The translations under genes were made by a program, and so were the position numbers. A stretch of 64,000 nucleotides of DNA, taken from NCBI GenBank assembly GCA_011365025.1, contig RDOF01000005.1, positions 62,001 through 126,000 on the forward strand. Direction: 5' to 3'. Numbering within the stretch: position 1 is the first letter of the stretch; each line of letters starts with the position of its first letter. Shown here piece by piece: positions 45,937-54,633 of this stretch. This DNA is from Candidatus Thorarchaeota archaeon. Lineage in GTDB: Archaea > Asgardarchaeota > Thorarchaeia > Thorarchaeales > Thorarchaeaceae. Under the pieces are notes generated by a model. The model did not search any database, was not told the DNA's origin, and saw only the letters and a program-made list of their open reading frames with translations.

Positions 45937-46065
45937 ATGGCAAAGCCGCCAACGCTCATCCGGTCAGAGAAGGGACTTCGCAGTTACCTTAGCAAACTGG
46001 CAGTCGATCTATCTGAAACCCTCGAAATCAAAATTAATCTCGACCTGCCCCTTTTGAAGAGGTGA
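45937..46065 (+). CDS. small ORF, 42 residues, unknown
   Basis: ATG 45937 is preceded by AAGGGGGAATT, a good ribosome-binding site. The 42-residue product has a basic N-terminal half and a hydrophobic/acidic C-terminal helix ending LDLPLLKR. Its stop (TGA at 46063) is followed in the same frame by the second small ORF at 46084, so the pair could be two coupled small genes or one gene broken by a stop. No family recognised. Confidence 0.45.
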   Translation: MAKPPTLIRSEKGLRSYLSKLAVDLSETLEIKINLDLPLLKR

Positions 46066-46083
46066 GTCTACGAATGGTGGAGG

Positions 46084-46254
46084 TTGAAGACCGGTCAGAT
46101 TCCTGGAGAGGCATGTGTTTCTCCAATGGGTGAAAGAGGAGCTTGGCCACCAACAATATCTGCCGGACAATGTCCTAGGTGCAGTGCTCCGGTAATCATT
46201 GTGGAAGTGGCAATGGGAATAACTGGCCGTCGCTGGGGCTTTCTGGTCCCCTGA
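46084..46254 (+). CDS. small ORF with CPRC motif, unknown
   Basis: About 56 residues from a TTG at 46084 behind GGTGGAGG (short spacing), or 42 residues from the ATG at 46126. Content: TGQIPGEACVSP, then PPTISAGQCPRCSAP and a short hydrophobic end. The Cys plus CxxC pattern and the TGQIP...PPT order recall tiny zinc-ribbon proteins in which a K/TGQ segment precedes the ribbon. Same frame as the preceding 42-residue ORF. Low certainty. Confidence 0.4.
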   Translation: MKTGQIPGEACVSPMGERGAWPPTISAGQCPRCSAPVIIVEVAMGITGRRWGFLVP

Positions 46255-46321
46255 ATAGCGACCCCTACTGTATCCTTCCTTCGAAGATACTTGGCGAGCA
46301 CTTCACGGCTATAGACATGGC

Positions 46322-46474
46322 CTATTCCTTGTCAAGAAGTTCGTAGTGCTCTAGATAGGAGCGAATCGCCTCCCTCACGAAAGAGGGAAATCCCTTCCAC
46401 GAATTGCGTTTGCTAAGTTTGTCGTACCGGATTCTAAGATCCTTGGGAACTCGAATCATTATGTCTTCAGTCAT
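46322..46474 (-). CDS. ribbon-helix-helix (RHH/CopG-type) DNA-binding protein
   Basis: A 50-residue protein from ATG 46474; the longer open frame upstream is not protein-like and runs through A+T-rich operator-like DNA. The sequence is a basic RHH domain: strand EDIMIRVPKDL, helix RIRYDKLSKRN and helix FPSFVREAIRSYLEHYELL. RHH proteins bind DNA as dimers, often as antitoxins or autorepressors. Inverted and direct repeats at 46506-46556 just upstream are a likely own operator. No toxin gene is obvious beside it. Confidence 0.78.
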   Translation of the reverse strand: MTEDIMIRVPKDLRIRYDKLSKRNSWKGFPSFVREAIRSYLEHYELLDKE

Positions 46475-46505
46475 TTCCGGATAAACCCCTTCCGCTATCC
46501 AATAG

Positions 46506-46556
46506 TGTATACGTTCATAGACATATTTATATACGTTTTGTATACAATTGTATGCA
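46506..46556. promoter_or_regulatory. operator-like repeats between the RHH and AbrB-like genes
   Basis: TATACGTT occurs at 46508-46515 and again at 46530-46537 (22 bp apart). GTATAC occurs at 46507-46512 and 46540-46545. GTATACAATTGTATGC (46540-46555) is a near-perfect 16-bp palindrome. The A+T-rich segment also provides TATA-like sequences in both directions. Likely bound by the RHH protein, the AbrB-like protein or both (inference). Confidence 0.55.
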
Positions 46557-46622
46557 GAGTTATGGGAGTGCTTCCAAGATGACTTGATACTGGGAAAGCA
46601 ACCCCAAACTTCAGTTTTTGGA

Positions 46623-46994
46623 GTGGTGAGATACAGAGTGCCAATCAGATTCCTGACAAGACTGACCAAGGGAGAGGGACATTATAATGTCTTTTATGTG
46701 CCAAAATATGTTAGAGATTTCTATAATCTCAAGCCGGGCAGCTACATGGGTGGAATCACCCTAGCTAATGGCATATCAGCGGGTTACCGAATCGATTTCT
46801 CGAGATACAGAAGAACGCTTCGAGGACGCGTACCGGAAACTGCCGGACCATCAAAGAATATTGTTGAAGTCTGGATGTATACCCACACATGGCGCCCCAA
46901 GCCGGAGATATCTGAAAGGACGTTTTCAGCCAGATTCGAGGGTTCACTTGGAGCAACTCCTGTTGAAAAGAGGGAAGCTTACAGCATACTGTAG
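46623..46994 (+). CDS. AbrB-like (SpoVT/AbrB swapped-hairpin) protein
   Basis: Starting at GTG 46623 (or 46626) the frame encodes about 123 residues. Residues about 15-45 (GHYNVFYVPKYVRDFYNLKPGS) are the classic archaeal AbrB-like DNA-binding hairpin. After about residue 48 the sequence loses clear character and overlaps, in a different frame, the ORF at 46768. Either the tail is spurious (true end near 46765, with a frameshift) or the overlap is real. It is divergent from the RHH gene across operator-like repeats. Probably a transcription regulator or antitoxin-like protein. Confidence 0.55.
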   Translation: MVRYRVPIRFLTRLTKGEGHYNVFYVPKYVRDFYNLKPGSYMGGITLANGISAGYRIDFSRYRRTLRGRVPETAGPSKNIVEVWMYTHTWRPKPEISERTFSARFEGSLGATPVEKREAYSIL

Positions 46995-47031
46995 AAGCCG
47001 GACCGTAATTCTGGATCTGGGTGAGATATAA
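46768..47031 (+). CDS. small protein of unknown function overlapping the AbrB-like frame
   Basis: An 87-residue frame from ATG 46768. The first part (RDTEERFEDAYRKLPDHQRILL) is a good charged helix pair; the second is basic. Its stop TAA overlaps the ATG of the zinc-ribbon ORF at 47031 by one base, which argues for translation. It overlaps the distal half of the AbrB-like frame by 227 bp, so only one of the two is likely to be right over that stretch. No family recognised. Confidence 0.5.
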   Translation: MAYQRVTESISRDTEERFEDAYRKLPDHQRILLKSGCIPTHGAPSRRYLKGRFQPDSRVHLEQLLLKRGKLTAYCRSRTVILDLGEI

Positions 47032-47204
47032 TGGAAGAAAAAGGGTGCATCAATTGCCTTCACAAATTAAGTCGGTTCTATAGCTTGCGAAAAAGCCCAT
47101 GTGATGATTGTATACGCTTCTCTAGGTTTAATTTCGACACAATTAGGAGAAATGGACGCGATAACTGGGAGGGCCCCACAAGGTACCCGGCGGTGCCTTT
47201 CTAA
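47031..47204 (+). CDS. small zinc-ribbon protein
   Basis: A 57-residue ORF from ATG 47031. It has two CxxC pairs 14 residues apart (CINC at 6-9 and CDDC at 24-27) with basic residues between, a typical single-zinc ribbon, followed by a basic tail ending YPAVPF. Stop and start overlap with the preceding ORF (TAATG) suggests coupling. Could be a DNA- or RNA-binding accessory protein; no function can be assigned. Confidence 0.6.
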   Translation: MEEKGCINCLHKLSRFYSLRKSPCDDCIRFSRFNFDTIRRNGRDNWEGPTRYPAVPF

Positions 47205-47233
47205 AAGCGTCAATTCAAGCCGAGAATAATGAA

Positions 47234-47455
47234 TTGGAGGAAATGGCAAAATTGAGTGTAGTAGAAACCGTAAGACGGCCAATTTCAACCAGAAAGACAC
47301 GCGACAAGAAGAGATCTAAAAGAGAAACGAAGACGGAAACTCAGAAAGTATCATATTTGACAGCGGAACAGTTTTTTGCATACTATGCCCTCTTTGCCTC
47401 ATTAGTTTTCACAATGATGTTCATCGTCGTTGCACTTGTACTGGGTGGCGCATGA
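47234..47455 (+). CDS. small single-span membrane protein
   Basis: Up to 73 residues from TTG 47234, or 70 from ATG 47243, which directly follows GGAGGAA. A very basic N-terminal half (Arg/Lys/Thr-rich, about 12-36) is followed by one hydrophobic helix (about 44-70). The positive-inside rule puts the basic part in the cytoplasm. Topology resembles small secretion-accessory subunits such as Sec61-beta or SecE-like proteins, but no specific motif is present. The zinc-ribbon gene lies 30 bp upstream. Confidence 0.55.
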   Translation: MEEMAKLSVVETVRRPISTRKTRDKKRSKRETKTETQKVSYLTAEQFFAYYALFASLVFTMMFIVVALVLGGA

Positions 47456-47583
47456 ACAGCCGGTCCAGCCACACTTCGGTCCCAATGAGGAAGTGGCCGA
47501 GGACGAGTTGATCCGCACTGGAATGTCAATTATCATCCCACATACTTCGAGCTAATTTATTCGCCTAGACGCTAATAGATTAG

Positions 47584-47600
47584 ATTGTTATATTAAGTTA
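47584..47600 (+). promoter_or_regulatory. A+T-rich promoter region of the beta-helix surface protein
   Basis: GATTGTTATATTAAGTT about 65-75 bp upstream of the TTG at 47662 is a plausible TATA element; the leader ends with GGGAGGCGA, a good ribosome-binding site for that start. Confidence 0.4.
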
Positions 47601-47661
47601 GAAAAATTCAATACATTAGACAACCAATGCATCGATATCGCGTGCAGGGAGGCGATATTGA

Positions 47662-50028
47662 TTGAAACTAAAGAGAGAATCACGCATGAAAGCGATATCT
47701 CTCGGATTCATTCTTCTGATTGCAGCGCCTGGCGGGATTCTATTGCTCAGCGATGGCTCGCCATTTGACTCCTCAGAGTCGCAGAGTAGGGTCTTCAGAA
47801 TGTCCGGAGATGTGCCTCATGCCCCAATCTTCATCGATAGTGATGATGATTTTGTTACGCTGGGTTTTCCGGGAGAGGGGTCCCCTGGGAATCCATATCG
47901 CATTGAGAACTACCTGATTGACGGAACCACAGTTGACCATTGTATCCACATTGCTGGAACCACGGTCCATTTTGCAATTAAGAATTGTACCCTTAGAGGA
48001 TTCATAGGTTCTGGCAAGTCGGGCATCTATCTAGACCATGTTGGCAATGGTGTTGTAATGAATAACACAGCTTTCAACTGCTCCACGGGCCTTAGTATGT
48101 ATTATGCGGACAACAATTCAATAATTGAGAATTCGTTCTATGAAAACGAGTACGGAATCTTTGTGACATGGGGCGAGAATAATACAATAGAAAACAACGA
48201 TTGCTCGAACAATACCGAAGCTGGAATTCAGCTGTCGCGTGCATACCGGAATAGAGTAATCAACAACAGCCTTCTTTTCAACTACTGGGACATTAACGGA
48301 TGGCGATCTGACTACAACAACATCACTGGAAACACTTTGAGAGGCGAGTGGGACAATCAAGGCATCTTTTGGGATGACAGCGAATACAATAGAATAGAAG
48401 ACAACCTAGCAGAGAACTGCGTTACTGGTATTCGAATCTACTGGTCAGACAACTTCATTATAGCCAACAACACAGTCAAGGGATGCAACACGGGGATTTG
48501 GCTCCAATCATGGGGAAGCGGTAGTCGGGTCTATGACAACCTGTGCGCGGATAACATCAATGGAATTCTGCTTTCAAATGTCTATAGCAACTGGGTTTAC
48601 AACAACAACTGCACAAACGACCAATCCGGGATAGCGATTGTTGAAGCCTCGAGTAACCGAGTCTATCAAAACGAATGTAGAAACTGTACTCAGGGGATTT
48701 CACTCCATTGGTATGCTACCAACAACAACGTTTCACACAACTACTGCATAGAAAATGAATTCGGTATCAGCGTAAATAACGTTCATCGTAATCATATTGA
48801 AGTGAATCAATGCTTGAATAACACGCAAGGTATCAGTCTGGGGGGATTTTCTCACAACAATACGGTAGTGAGCAACTTCTGTAGTAGTGGCAGTGGTTCT
48901 ACAGGCGAAGGTATTACTATTGCAGAGGAAGCAGCAGATAACTACATCTTTCAGAATAACTGCACAACCAATAACATTGGAATACACTTCAGAGATACCA
49001 CGTACGAGAACGCAGTAACTGACAACTTCATTCTCCTGTGTGCAGTGGGAGTCTACCTCAACTCGACGGAACATGCAAGAGCTGAGGTCAACATCATCAA
49101 GGATTACGGTGTTGGCATTGAAATAAACGCCAAAGCAAACATGAGCTATGTGAGATGGAATACATTCCTCGGGGACGCTGGTGCTTGCGCCTGGGATGAT
49201 GGCACCACAAATATCTTCGACTACAATTTCTGGTGGGACTATGCAGGAGTCGATGGAAACTCGGATGGAATTGGGGACACACCCTATCCAATAGGAGGAA
49301 CCGCCTCGAATGAGGACCCCCATCCAGTCGTATATTATCCAACACGGCCTATGTGGAGCCATCCCGTCGAAGATCAACCAGGGGAAGCAGGGTATCCCTT
49401 CAGATATGACCTGAATGCCACTGCGGCCGCGCCTATTGCCAATTGGGAGATTGATGACACTGTGCATTTCATTATTGATAGCAATGGTGTCGTTACAAAT
49501 GCCATGCCGCTCTCCATAGGCGACTACGAAGTGGAGGTATGGGTTGAAACAATATACGGTGTGAACCTGACAGCGATGTTCACAATACAGGTTAGAGACA
49601 CGATCGCACCCACTGTGGACCATCCTGTTGATATAACGTTTCCAGAGCATCCCGAAGACGAAACCCTGGGAGAAATTACCTGGAACGTATCTGACAAGAC
49701 GAGTCTCGATTTGAGAGTGTATGCTGATGGCGAAGAGTGGTTTTGGGAAAGCTGGAGCCCAGGCGATGGCCCATTTACAGGGCGTTTTGATGGCCTCCTC
49801 ATTGGCACACACAACGTTACTATTCTGTTGACAGATGAGGGCGGGAACACCGCGACCGATACCGTGATTGTTACAGTGACGTGGCCCACCACAACAACTA
49901 CCACAACCACTACGACCACTACAACCACAACACAGGACGACACCTTAACCTATATCCTGATTCTCGGCTCAGGGGCAGTAATCGTTGTCATCATCATAGT
50001 TGTCCTCTCAAAGCGGAGAAGGTCATAG
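47662..50028 (+). CDS. surface-anchored right-handed beta-helix (NosD/PbH1-type) repeat protein
   Basis: A 788-residue protein from TTG 47662 (GGGAGGCGA upstream); an ATG at 47686 is an alternative. Residues about 10-30 form a signal peptide. From about 75 to 530 runs a parallel beta-helix with N..N.I..N......GI. turns repeated about 20 times, as in NosD and carbohydrate-binding or -cleaving proteins. Two Ig-like domains follow (about 570-645 and 650-740), then a run of 15 threonines as an O-glycosylatable stalk, one membrane helix (about 762-783) and KRRRS. Very many N-x-S/T sites indicate N-glycosylation. Probably a surface protein that binds or cleaves glycans; no catalytic residues are identified. 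Confidence 0.88.
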   Translation: MKLKRESRMKAISLGFILLIAAPGGILLLSDGSPFDSSESQSRVFRMSGDVPHAPIFIDSDDDFVTLGFPGEGSPGNPYRIENYLIDGTTVDHCIHIAGTTVHFAIKNCTLRGFIGSGKSGIYLDHVGNGVVMNNTAFNCSTGLSMYYADNNSIIENSFYENEYGIFVTWGENNTIENNDCSNNTEAGIQLSRAYRNRVINNSLLFNYWDINGWRSDYNNITGNTLRGEWDNQGIFWDDSEYNRIEDNLAENCVTGIRIYWSDNFIIANNTVKGCNTGIWLQSWGSGSRVYDNLCADNINGILLSNVYSNWVYNNNCTNDQSGIAIVEASSNRVYQNECRNCTQGISLHWYATNNNVSHNYCIENEFGISVNNVHRNHIEVNQCLNNTQGISLGGFSHNNTVVSNFCSSGSGSTGEGITIAEEAADNYIFQNNCTTNNIGIHFRDTTYENAVTDNFILLCAVGVYLNSTEHARAEVNIIKDYGVGIEINAKANMSYVRWNTFLGDAGACAWDDGTTNIFDYNFWWDYAGVDGNSDGIGDTPYPIGGTASNEDPHPVVYYPTRPMWSHPVEDQPGEAGYPFRYDLNATAAAPIANWEIDDTVHFIIDSNGVVTNAMPLSIGDYEVEVWVETIYGVNLTAMFTIQVRDTIAPTVDHPVDITFPEHPEDETLGEITWNVSDKTSLDLRVYADGEEWFWESWSPGDGPFTGRFDGLLIGTHNVTILLTDEGGNTATDTVIVTVTWPTTTTTTTTTTTTTTTQDDTLTYILILGSGAVIVVIIIVVLSKRRRS

Positions 50029-50035
50029 AATCAGT

Positions 50036-50059
50036 GATGCCCCTAATGGCAGGGGCATC
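50036..50059 (+). terminator. terminator-like hairpin after the beta-helix gene
   Basis: GATGCCCCT (50036-50044) and AGGGGCATC (50051-50059) form a perfect 9-bp stem with loop AATGGC, 8 bp after the stop codon, followed by a pyrimidine run CTCCCCCTTTT. Confidence 0.65.
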
Positions 50060-50245
50060 CTCCCCCTTTTGGAGGCTGCTCTTCATTTTTGCCCGAGAAA
50101 TGCCGTACTCCCTTATTAGTGAAATCGAATAATTAGGTTTTTAGGGTAATACACCTCGCATTTCCAGTTGACTTTGATGTTATGCCCATTTGGCGTGTCG
50201 AATAATGGGCCAGTCCACGGATTAAAATGCGAAGGAGTTATTGAC

Positions 50246-51700
50246 ATGAAGAAAGAGGAACGCAAACCCACAACCACTGACGCTGGGATTCCTGTTTCCA
50301 GCGATGAGTTCTCGCTCACCGTAGGGCCTGATGGCCCAATCCTGCTACAGGACACCTACCTAATCGAACAGATGGCAAACTTCAATCGTGAGCGAATTCC
50401 GGAAAGGCAGCCCCACGCAAAGGGTTCAGGAGCCTTCGGTTACTTCGAGGTGACCAAAGATGTCAGCGCCTACACCAAGGCGGCGGTCTTTCAGCCGGGC
50501 ACAAAGACCGATACCCTAGCTCGGTTCTCCACTGTAGCCGGTGAGCGCGGCAGCCCCGATACCTGGCGCGACGTGCGCGGCTTCGCATTGAAGTTCTACA
50601 CCAGCGAAGGCAATTATGACATGGTGGGCAATAATACGCCGGTGTTCTTCCTCCGCGATCCCATGAAGTTCCAGCACTTCATTCGCTCCCAGAAGCGTCG
50701 GGCGGATAGTGGACTGCGTGACAATGATATGCAATGGGATTTCTGGACCCTGTCGCCGGAGTCGGCGCACCAAGTCACGGTATTGTTTAGTGATCGTGGG
50801 ATTCCCAAGTCATGGCGGAATATGAACGGCTATTCAAGCCACACCTACATGTGGGTCAACGCTAGAGATGAGCGCTTCTGGGTGAAGTATCATTTCAAGA
50901 CAAACCAAGGCATTGAGTTCCTCACTCAGGAGGAGGCTGACCGAATCGCAGGTGAAGACGCCGACTACCACCGGCGCGACCTGTTTGAGGCAATCAAGAG
51001 GGGTGATTATCCCAGCTGGACAATGAGGGTACAAATCATGCCCTTCAAAGAAGCCGAAACCTACCGGTTCAATCCCTTCGACCTTACCAAGGTGTGGCCG
51101 CACAGTGACTACCCGCTGCATGAGGTTGGTCGACTGACACTCAATCGTAATCCAACCGACTTCCACACCGAAATCGAGCAGGCAGCGTTCGGACCTCACA
51201 ATCTCGTGCCGGGTATTGGCCCCAGTCCTGACAAGATGCTGCTAGCGCGTCTCTTCTCATACGCCGATGCCCATCGCGCACGTTTGGGTGTCAACTTCAT
51301 GCAAATCCCGGTCAACCGCCCGAAATGCCCCGTGCACAGCTACAGCAAGGATGGAGCGATGCGGGTCGAAAACGTGTCCGACCCCGTGTACACACCAAAC
51401 TCGAAGGGAGGCCCTAAGGCTGACGGAGAGCGCTATCCCCAAGTCGAGATATGGAAAGCCAGCGGAGAGTTCGTTCGTGCCGCCTACACCCTGCGAAAAG
51501 ACGATGATGATTGGGGGCAGGCCGGCACATTAGTGCGCAAGGTCATGGACGATGCGCAGCGTGACCGTTTGGTATCCAATGTCGTCGGACATCTCAAAAA
51601 TGGCGTGTCGGAGCCCGTGCTGCAGCGCGCATTGGAGTACTGGCGCAACATAGACAAAGAAATCGGCAATCGCATCGCCAAAGCCATGACCGGCGGCTGA
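50246..51700 (+). CDS. monofunctional heme catalase
   Basis: A 484-residue enzyme, the length of small-subunit catalases. The ATG at 50246 follows GAAGGAG; the open frame upstream is not catalase-like. Key residues: distal His57 in [15 protein letters not shown], the distal Asn in [11 protein letters not shown] and the proximal heme ligand Tyr in [14 protein letters not shown]. It dismutates hydrogen peroxide to water and oxygen in the cytoplasm. The gene is visibly richer in G+C at third positions (many GCG, CGC, GGC codons) than its neighbours, and the sequence is close to bacterial catalases, so recent transfer from bacteria is likely. It suggests exposure to oxygen or peroxide. Confidence 0.96.
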   Translation: MKKEERKPTTTDAGIPVSSDEFSLTVGPDGPILLQDTYLIEQMANFNRERIPERQPHAKGSGAFGYFEVTKDVSAYTKAAVFQPGTKTDTLARFSTVAGERGSPDTWRDVRGFALKFYTSEGNYDMVGNNTPVFFLRDPMKFQHFIRSQKRRADSGLRDNDMQWDFWTLSPESAHQVTVLFSDRGIPKSWRNMNGYSSHTYMWVNARDERFWVKYHFKTNQGIEFLTQEEADRIAGEDADYHRRDLFEAIKRGDYPSWTMRVQIMPFKEAETYRFNPFDLTKVWPHSDYPLHEVGRLTLNRNPTDFHTEIEQAAFGPHNLVPGIGPSPDKMLLARLFSYADAHRARLGVNFMQIPVNRPKCPVHSYSKDGAMRVENVSDPVYTPNSKGGPKADGERYPQVEIWKASGEFVRAAYTLRKDDDDWGQAGTLVRKVMDDAQRDRLVSNVVGHLKNGVSEPVLQRALEYWRNIDKEIGNRIAKAMTGG

Positions 51701-51763
51701 TCTCGGCAGCGCACAGTGCTTTCTTTGACTTCAGTTGGCCCCTTCGTCAGCTGAGTCCGTTCT

Positions 51764-53311
51764 CTAGAGGGGTATGTTGCCATGCTTCTTTGGCGGTCGA
51801 CTCTGTCTCTTGCTGGATAGCACATCTAGTCCTTTGCATATCAACAGTCGAGTTTCGTGTGGAAAGATGACTTTGTCGATGTATCCAAGTCCGGCGGCAA
51901 TGTATGGATTAGCGAATCTATCCCGATACTCCTTCACCAGCTCCGCCCGCTTCTTCTCCTTATCCTTCGCCTTCTTAATCTCGTCGCGGAAGATAATGTT
52001 GATAGCTCCATCAGGACCCATCACAGCAATCTCTGAGCCAGGCCATGCATATACTAGATCCGCTCCGATGTGACGTGAGGACATAACGTCGAATGCCCCA
52101 CCGTACCCCTTCCTCGTGATGATTGTGATCTTTGGGACAGTGGCCTCTGCAAAGGCGTAGAGTATCTTTGCCCCGTGACGAATTATGCCACCGTACTCCT
52201 GAGCGGTCCCAGGCAGGTAGCCTGGGACATCCATAAATGTAATTACAGGGATGTTAAAAGCATCACAGAACCTAACGAATCTTGCACATTTGTCGGACGC
52301 ATTGATGTCCAAGGTGCCGGCAAGATGAGCAGGGTTATTTCCAACAATCCCAACCGAGCGACCATCAAATCTTGCGAAGCCAGTAATCATATTCCTTGCC
52401 CAGTGCTCTTGAACCTCGAAAAACTCGCCATTGTCAGCAATTTTCATGACGACATCGCGCATATCATAGGGCTTGTTGGGGTCTTCCGGGACAATGTCAT
52501 CAACTGACTCATCAACCTCATCAGGAGTATGATCAGTGTGTATCCTTGGTGGATCCTCAAGATTGTTACTTGGAATGTAGCTTAGAAGCCTTCGTATCTG
52601 GCTGATACACTCCTCTTCGTCCTCGCTCGCAAAGTGGGCAACACCGCTCACTGAGTTATGCGTCATGGCACCTCCGAGTTCCTCGTGCGTGACTTCCTCC
52701 CCAGTGACAGTCCTAATGACTTCAGGGCCTGTAATGAACATGTACGAGGTATTCTTCACCATGAGAGTGAAATCAGTAACCGCCGGGCTGTAGACAGCGC
52801 CACCCGCACATGGGCCCATAATGGCTGAAATCTGCGGAATCACACCACTAGCCCACGTATTCAAACGAAAGATGTTGCAGTAACTGACGAGGCTCTTGAC
52901 GCCTTCTTGAATTCGAGCTCCGCCGCTGTCATTGAGACCAATGACTGGCGCTCCGGCATCCATGGCCATCTCCATGACCTTCACAATTTTGTTGCCATAC
53001 ATCTCAGCGAGAGACCCGCCCTCAACAGTGAAGTCCTGACTGAAGATGAATACCTTTCTGCCATCAATCGTTCCGTACCCAGTTATGACTCCGTCACCAA
53101 GGATCTGCTTCTCCTCCATCCCGAAGGCGGTTTCCCTATGCACAACAAACTCATCGATTTCAACGAAAGAGTCAGAATCTAACAGCTTGTCTATCCGTTC
53201 ACGAGCCGTGAATTTTCCGCGTTCGTGCTGTCGTTTAATGCGCTCTTCGCCACCAGCAAGCTTAGCTTTCTCACGCATCTCCTTGAGCTTCTCGAACTTA
53301 TTGTTGGTCAT
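51764..53311 (-). CDS. acyl-CoA carboxyltransferase subunit (PccB / transcarboxylase 12S type)
   Basis: A 515-residue protein from ATG 53311, eight bases behind AGGTGG. It has the two crotonase-like halves of the biotin-dependent carboxyltransferase beta subunit: N-terminal half with SQDFTVEGGSLAEMYG, LNDSGGARIQEG and GPCAGGAVYSPA; C-terminal half with FDGRSVGIVGNNP, DVPGYLPGTAQEYGGIIRHGAK and the ITRKGYGGA block. It moves CO2 between carboxybiotin and propionyl- or acetyl-CoA. The biotin carrier and 5S-type partner are at 37204-39314, 13 kb away on the same strand. Assignment as propionyl-CoA carboxylase, methylmalonyl-CoA decarboxylase or transcarboxylase subunit stays open. It is convergent with the catalase. 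Confidence 0.94.
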   Translation of the reverse strand: MTNNKFEKLKEMREKAKLAGGEERIKRQHERGKFTARERIDKLLDSDSFVEIDEFVVHRETAFGMEEKQILGDGVITGYGTIDGRKVFIFSQDFTVEGGSLAEMYGNKIVKVMEMAMDAGAPVIGLNDSGGARIQEGVKSLVSYCNIFRLNTWASGVIPQISAIMGPCAGGAVYSPAVTDFTLMVKNTSYMFITGPEVIRTVTGEEVTHEELGGAMTHNSVSGVAHFASEDEEECISQIRRLLSYIPSNNLEDPPRIHTDHTPDEVDESVDDIVPEDPNKPYDMRDVVMKIADNGEFFEVQEHWARNMITGFARFDGRSVGIVGNNPAHLAGTLDINASDKCARFVRFCDAFNIPVITFMDVPGYLPGTAQEYGGIIRHGAKILYAFAEATVPKITIITRKGYGGAFDVMSSRHIGADLVYAWPGSEIAVMGPDGAINIIFRDEIKKAKDKEKKRAELVKEYRDRFANPYIAAGLGYIDKVIFPHETRLLICKGLDVLSSKRQSRPPKKHGNIPL

Positions 53312-53473
53312 GGCAGTGCCCACCTATGGACCTAGTCTGTCAAAACCAGTGCGCTCAGTTTTGAATGTTATGCTTAATGGAGGATTATTGGAGACTATCA
53401 TGCAGCTGCTGCTTTCGCACAGGGAAAAGGCAAGTCGTCTTCAGGCCTTCAGAGAGGCACGACTGAGTGACTT

Positions 53474-54523
53474 CTATTCCACATACTCCAATTCGACTTC
53501 TTCATCATCCGGAGTAAGAACAACTACCTTGCTTGGTTTCCCTTCGTCTGTAAACTCAAATCTGAGAGCTCTTGCAGCGGATTCGCCAATGAACTCCATC
53601 TCATTGTAAGGGTCAAGGATTTCTTCGAAGTCCCCAATCCTAACTAAGAGACTGCCTTCCTTGGCAACAAACTCCACCAGATTCTTGCGTTTGTACTTCC
53701 CTTCCAGCTTCTTCAGACTCTCCGGAGTGACCGCCTTCTTGGAATACTTGAAGAACTCCGTGAGTTTCTTCTCACGCTGATATTTCCCCACAGGAGCCAT
53801 CAGCACAACAAACTCCTCGTCTGTATTAAGATCGAGGAGCGCATCCATCTTGTTTTGCTCATAGTAGCCAATTGCCACTGTTCCAAGGTTGATTGCTTCA
53901 CAAGCCATGTATAGACTCTGGCACACAATTCCCAGATCTATGGCGATGAATTTGTGAGAAAGAATTGTGTAACGCCATTCAGTACGGTATGGAACAGCGG
54001 TCCAGCAGAAAACCACAGCAGACTTTCCCACGAACTTCTGGTCATAAGCGAGTTGCCCCATTCGTTCCTCTGCACTATCTATTGCCTTGATGAACAGCAG
54101 TTGGTGACTAAAGGAGATATAGCGATAGAGACCGGGTTCAAGCCCTTCCACCCTGTTAATGACTAGATAGGTTTCAAAGGGGCTCTTTGCACCGGAAGAA
54201 GGAACTGTACGAAAAACTCCACGACCTGACTTCGGTACCAATTTCACTCCTTGAGTGCTCCATAGAAGAAAGGATAGCTCTTCCAAAGTGAGAGCCTCAG
54301 AGGTGTACTTCCTTCTGCTCTTTCTGCTATTAATGATGTCAAGAAAAGGAGCCTTACCAATGGTGAATTCACTAGGAGAAATCAAACTGATAAAAGGGGC
54401 ATCATCAGAGAAGGGCTGTTGAAAAAGAGGAGGAGGCATTTTTTTCTGTTCATCAGATTCCGGAACGGCCTTTTCGTACTCCTCAGAGTCAAAGAAATGT
54501 AGGAATTTCCTGCCTTCGCTCAT
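53474..54523 (-). CDS. SagB-type nitroreductase/dehydrogenase with C-terminal extension
   Basis: About 349 residues from ATG 54523, or 362 from an upstream TTG at 54562. The FMN-binding nitroreductase fold (about 65-265) begins with SRKSRRKYT and has LSFLLWSTQGV, VPSSGAKSPFETYLVI and the flavin-contact segment AIDLGIVCQSLYMACEAINLGTV, matching SagB-type enzymes that oxidise azolines in peptide natural products or act as stand-alone reductases. About 85 C-terminal residues (charged, beta-rich) are extra. No cyclodehydratase or precursor peptide is nearby, so the stand-alone role is more likely. The DUF89 gene is upstream on the same strand. Confidence 0.85.
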   Translation of the reverse strand: MSEGRKFLHFFDSEEYEKAVPESDEQKKMPPPLFQQPFSDDAPFISLISPSEFTIGKAPFLDIINSRKSRRKYTSEALTLEELSFLLWSTQGVKLVPKSGRGVFRTVPSSGAKSPFETYLVINRVEGLEPGLYRYISFSHQLLFIKAIDSAEERMGQLAYDQKFVGKSAVVFCWTAVPYRTEWRYTILSHKFIAIDLGIVCQSLYMACEAINLGTVAIGYYEQNKMDALLDLNTDEEFVVLMAPVGKYQREKKLTEFFKYSKKAVTPESLKKLEGKYKRKNLVEFVAKEGSLLVRIGDFEEILDPYNEMEFIGESAARALRFEFTDEGKPSKVVVLTPDDEEVELEYVE

Positions 54524-54633
54524 GGGCAGGAGCTTACTTGGGCGACTAATCAACGTAACCAAGAAAGCAATTCGCTGTCTTGAAGGCAGAATTCACTGTA
54601 GGAAACAACGCAATTCAGAAGCGGCACGTTTCT

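Noticed and set aside
46063..46065. TGA as selenocysteine in a fused small protein
   Set aside because: No SECIS-like structure was seen and the flanking residues do not suggest a redox motif; kept only as a low-interest finding.
46095..46301. Antisense frame opposite the CPRC-containing small ORF
   Set aside because: No good ribosome-binding site, and the sequence lacks the zinc-ribbon character seen on the plus strand.
47234..47455. Assignment as Sec61-beta/SecG
   Set aside because: Size and single helix fit, but no specific conserved residues could be pointed to, so it is left as an unknown small membrane protein.
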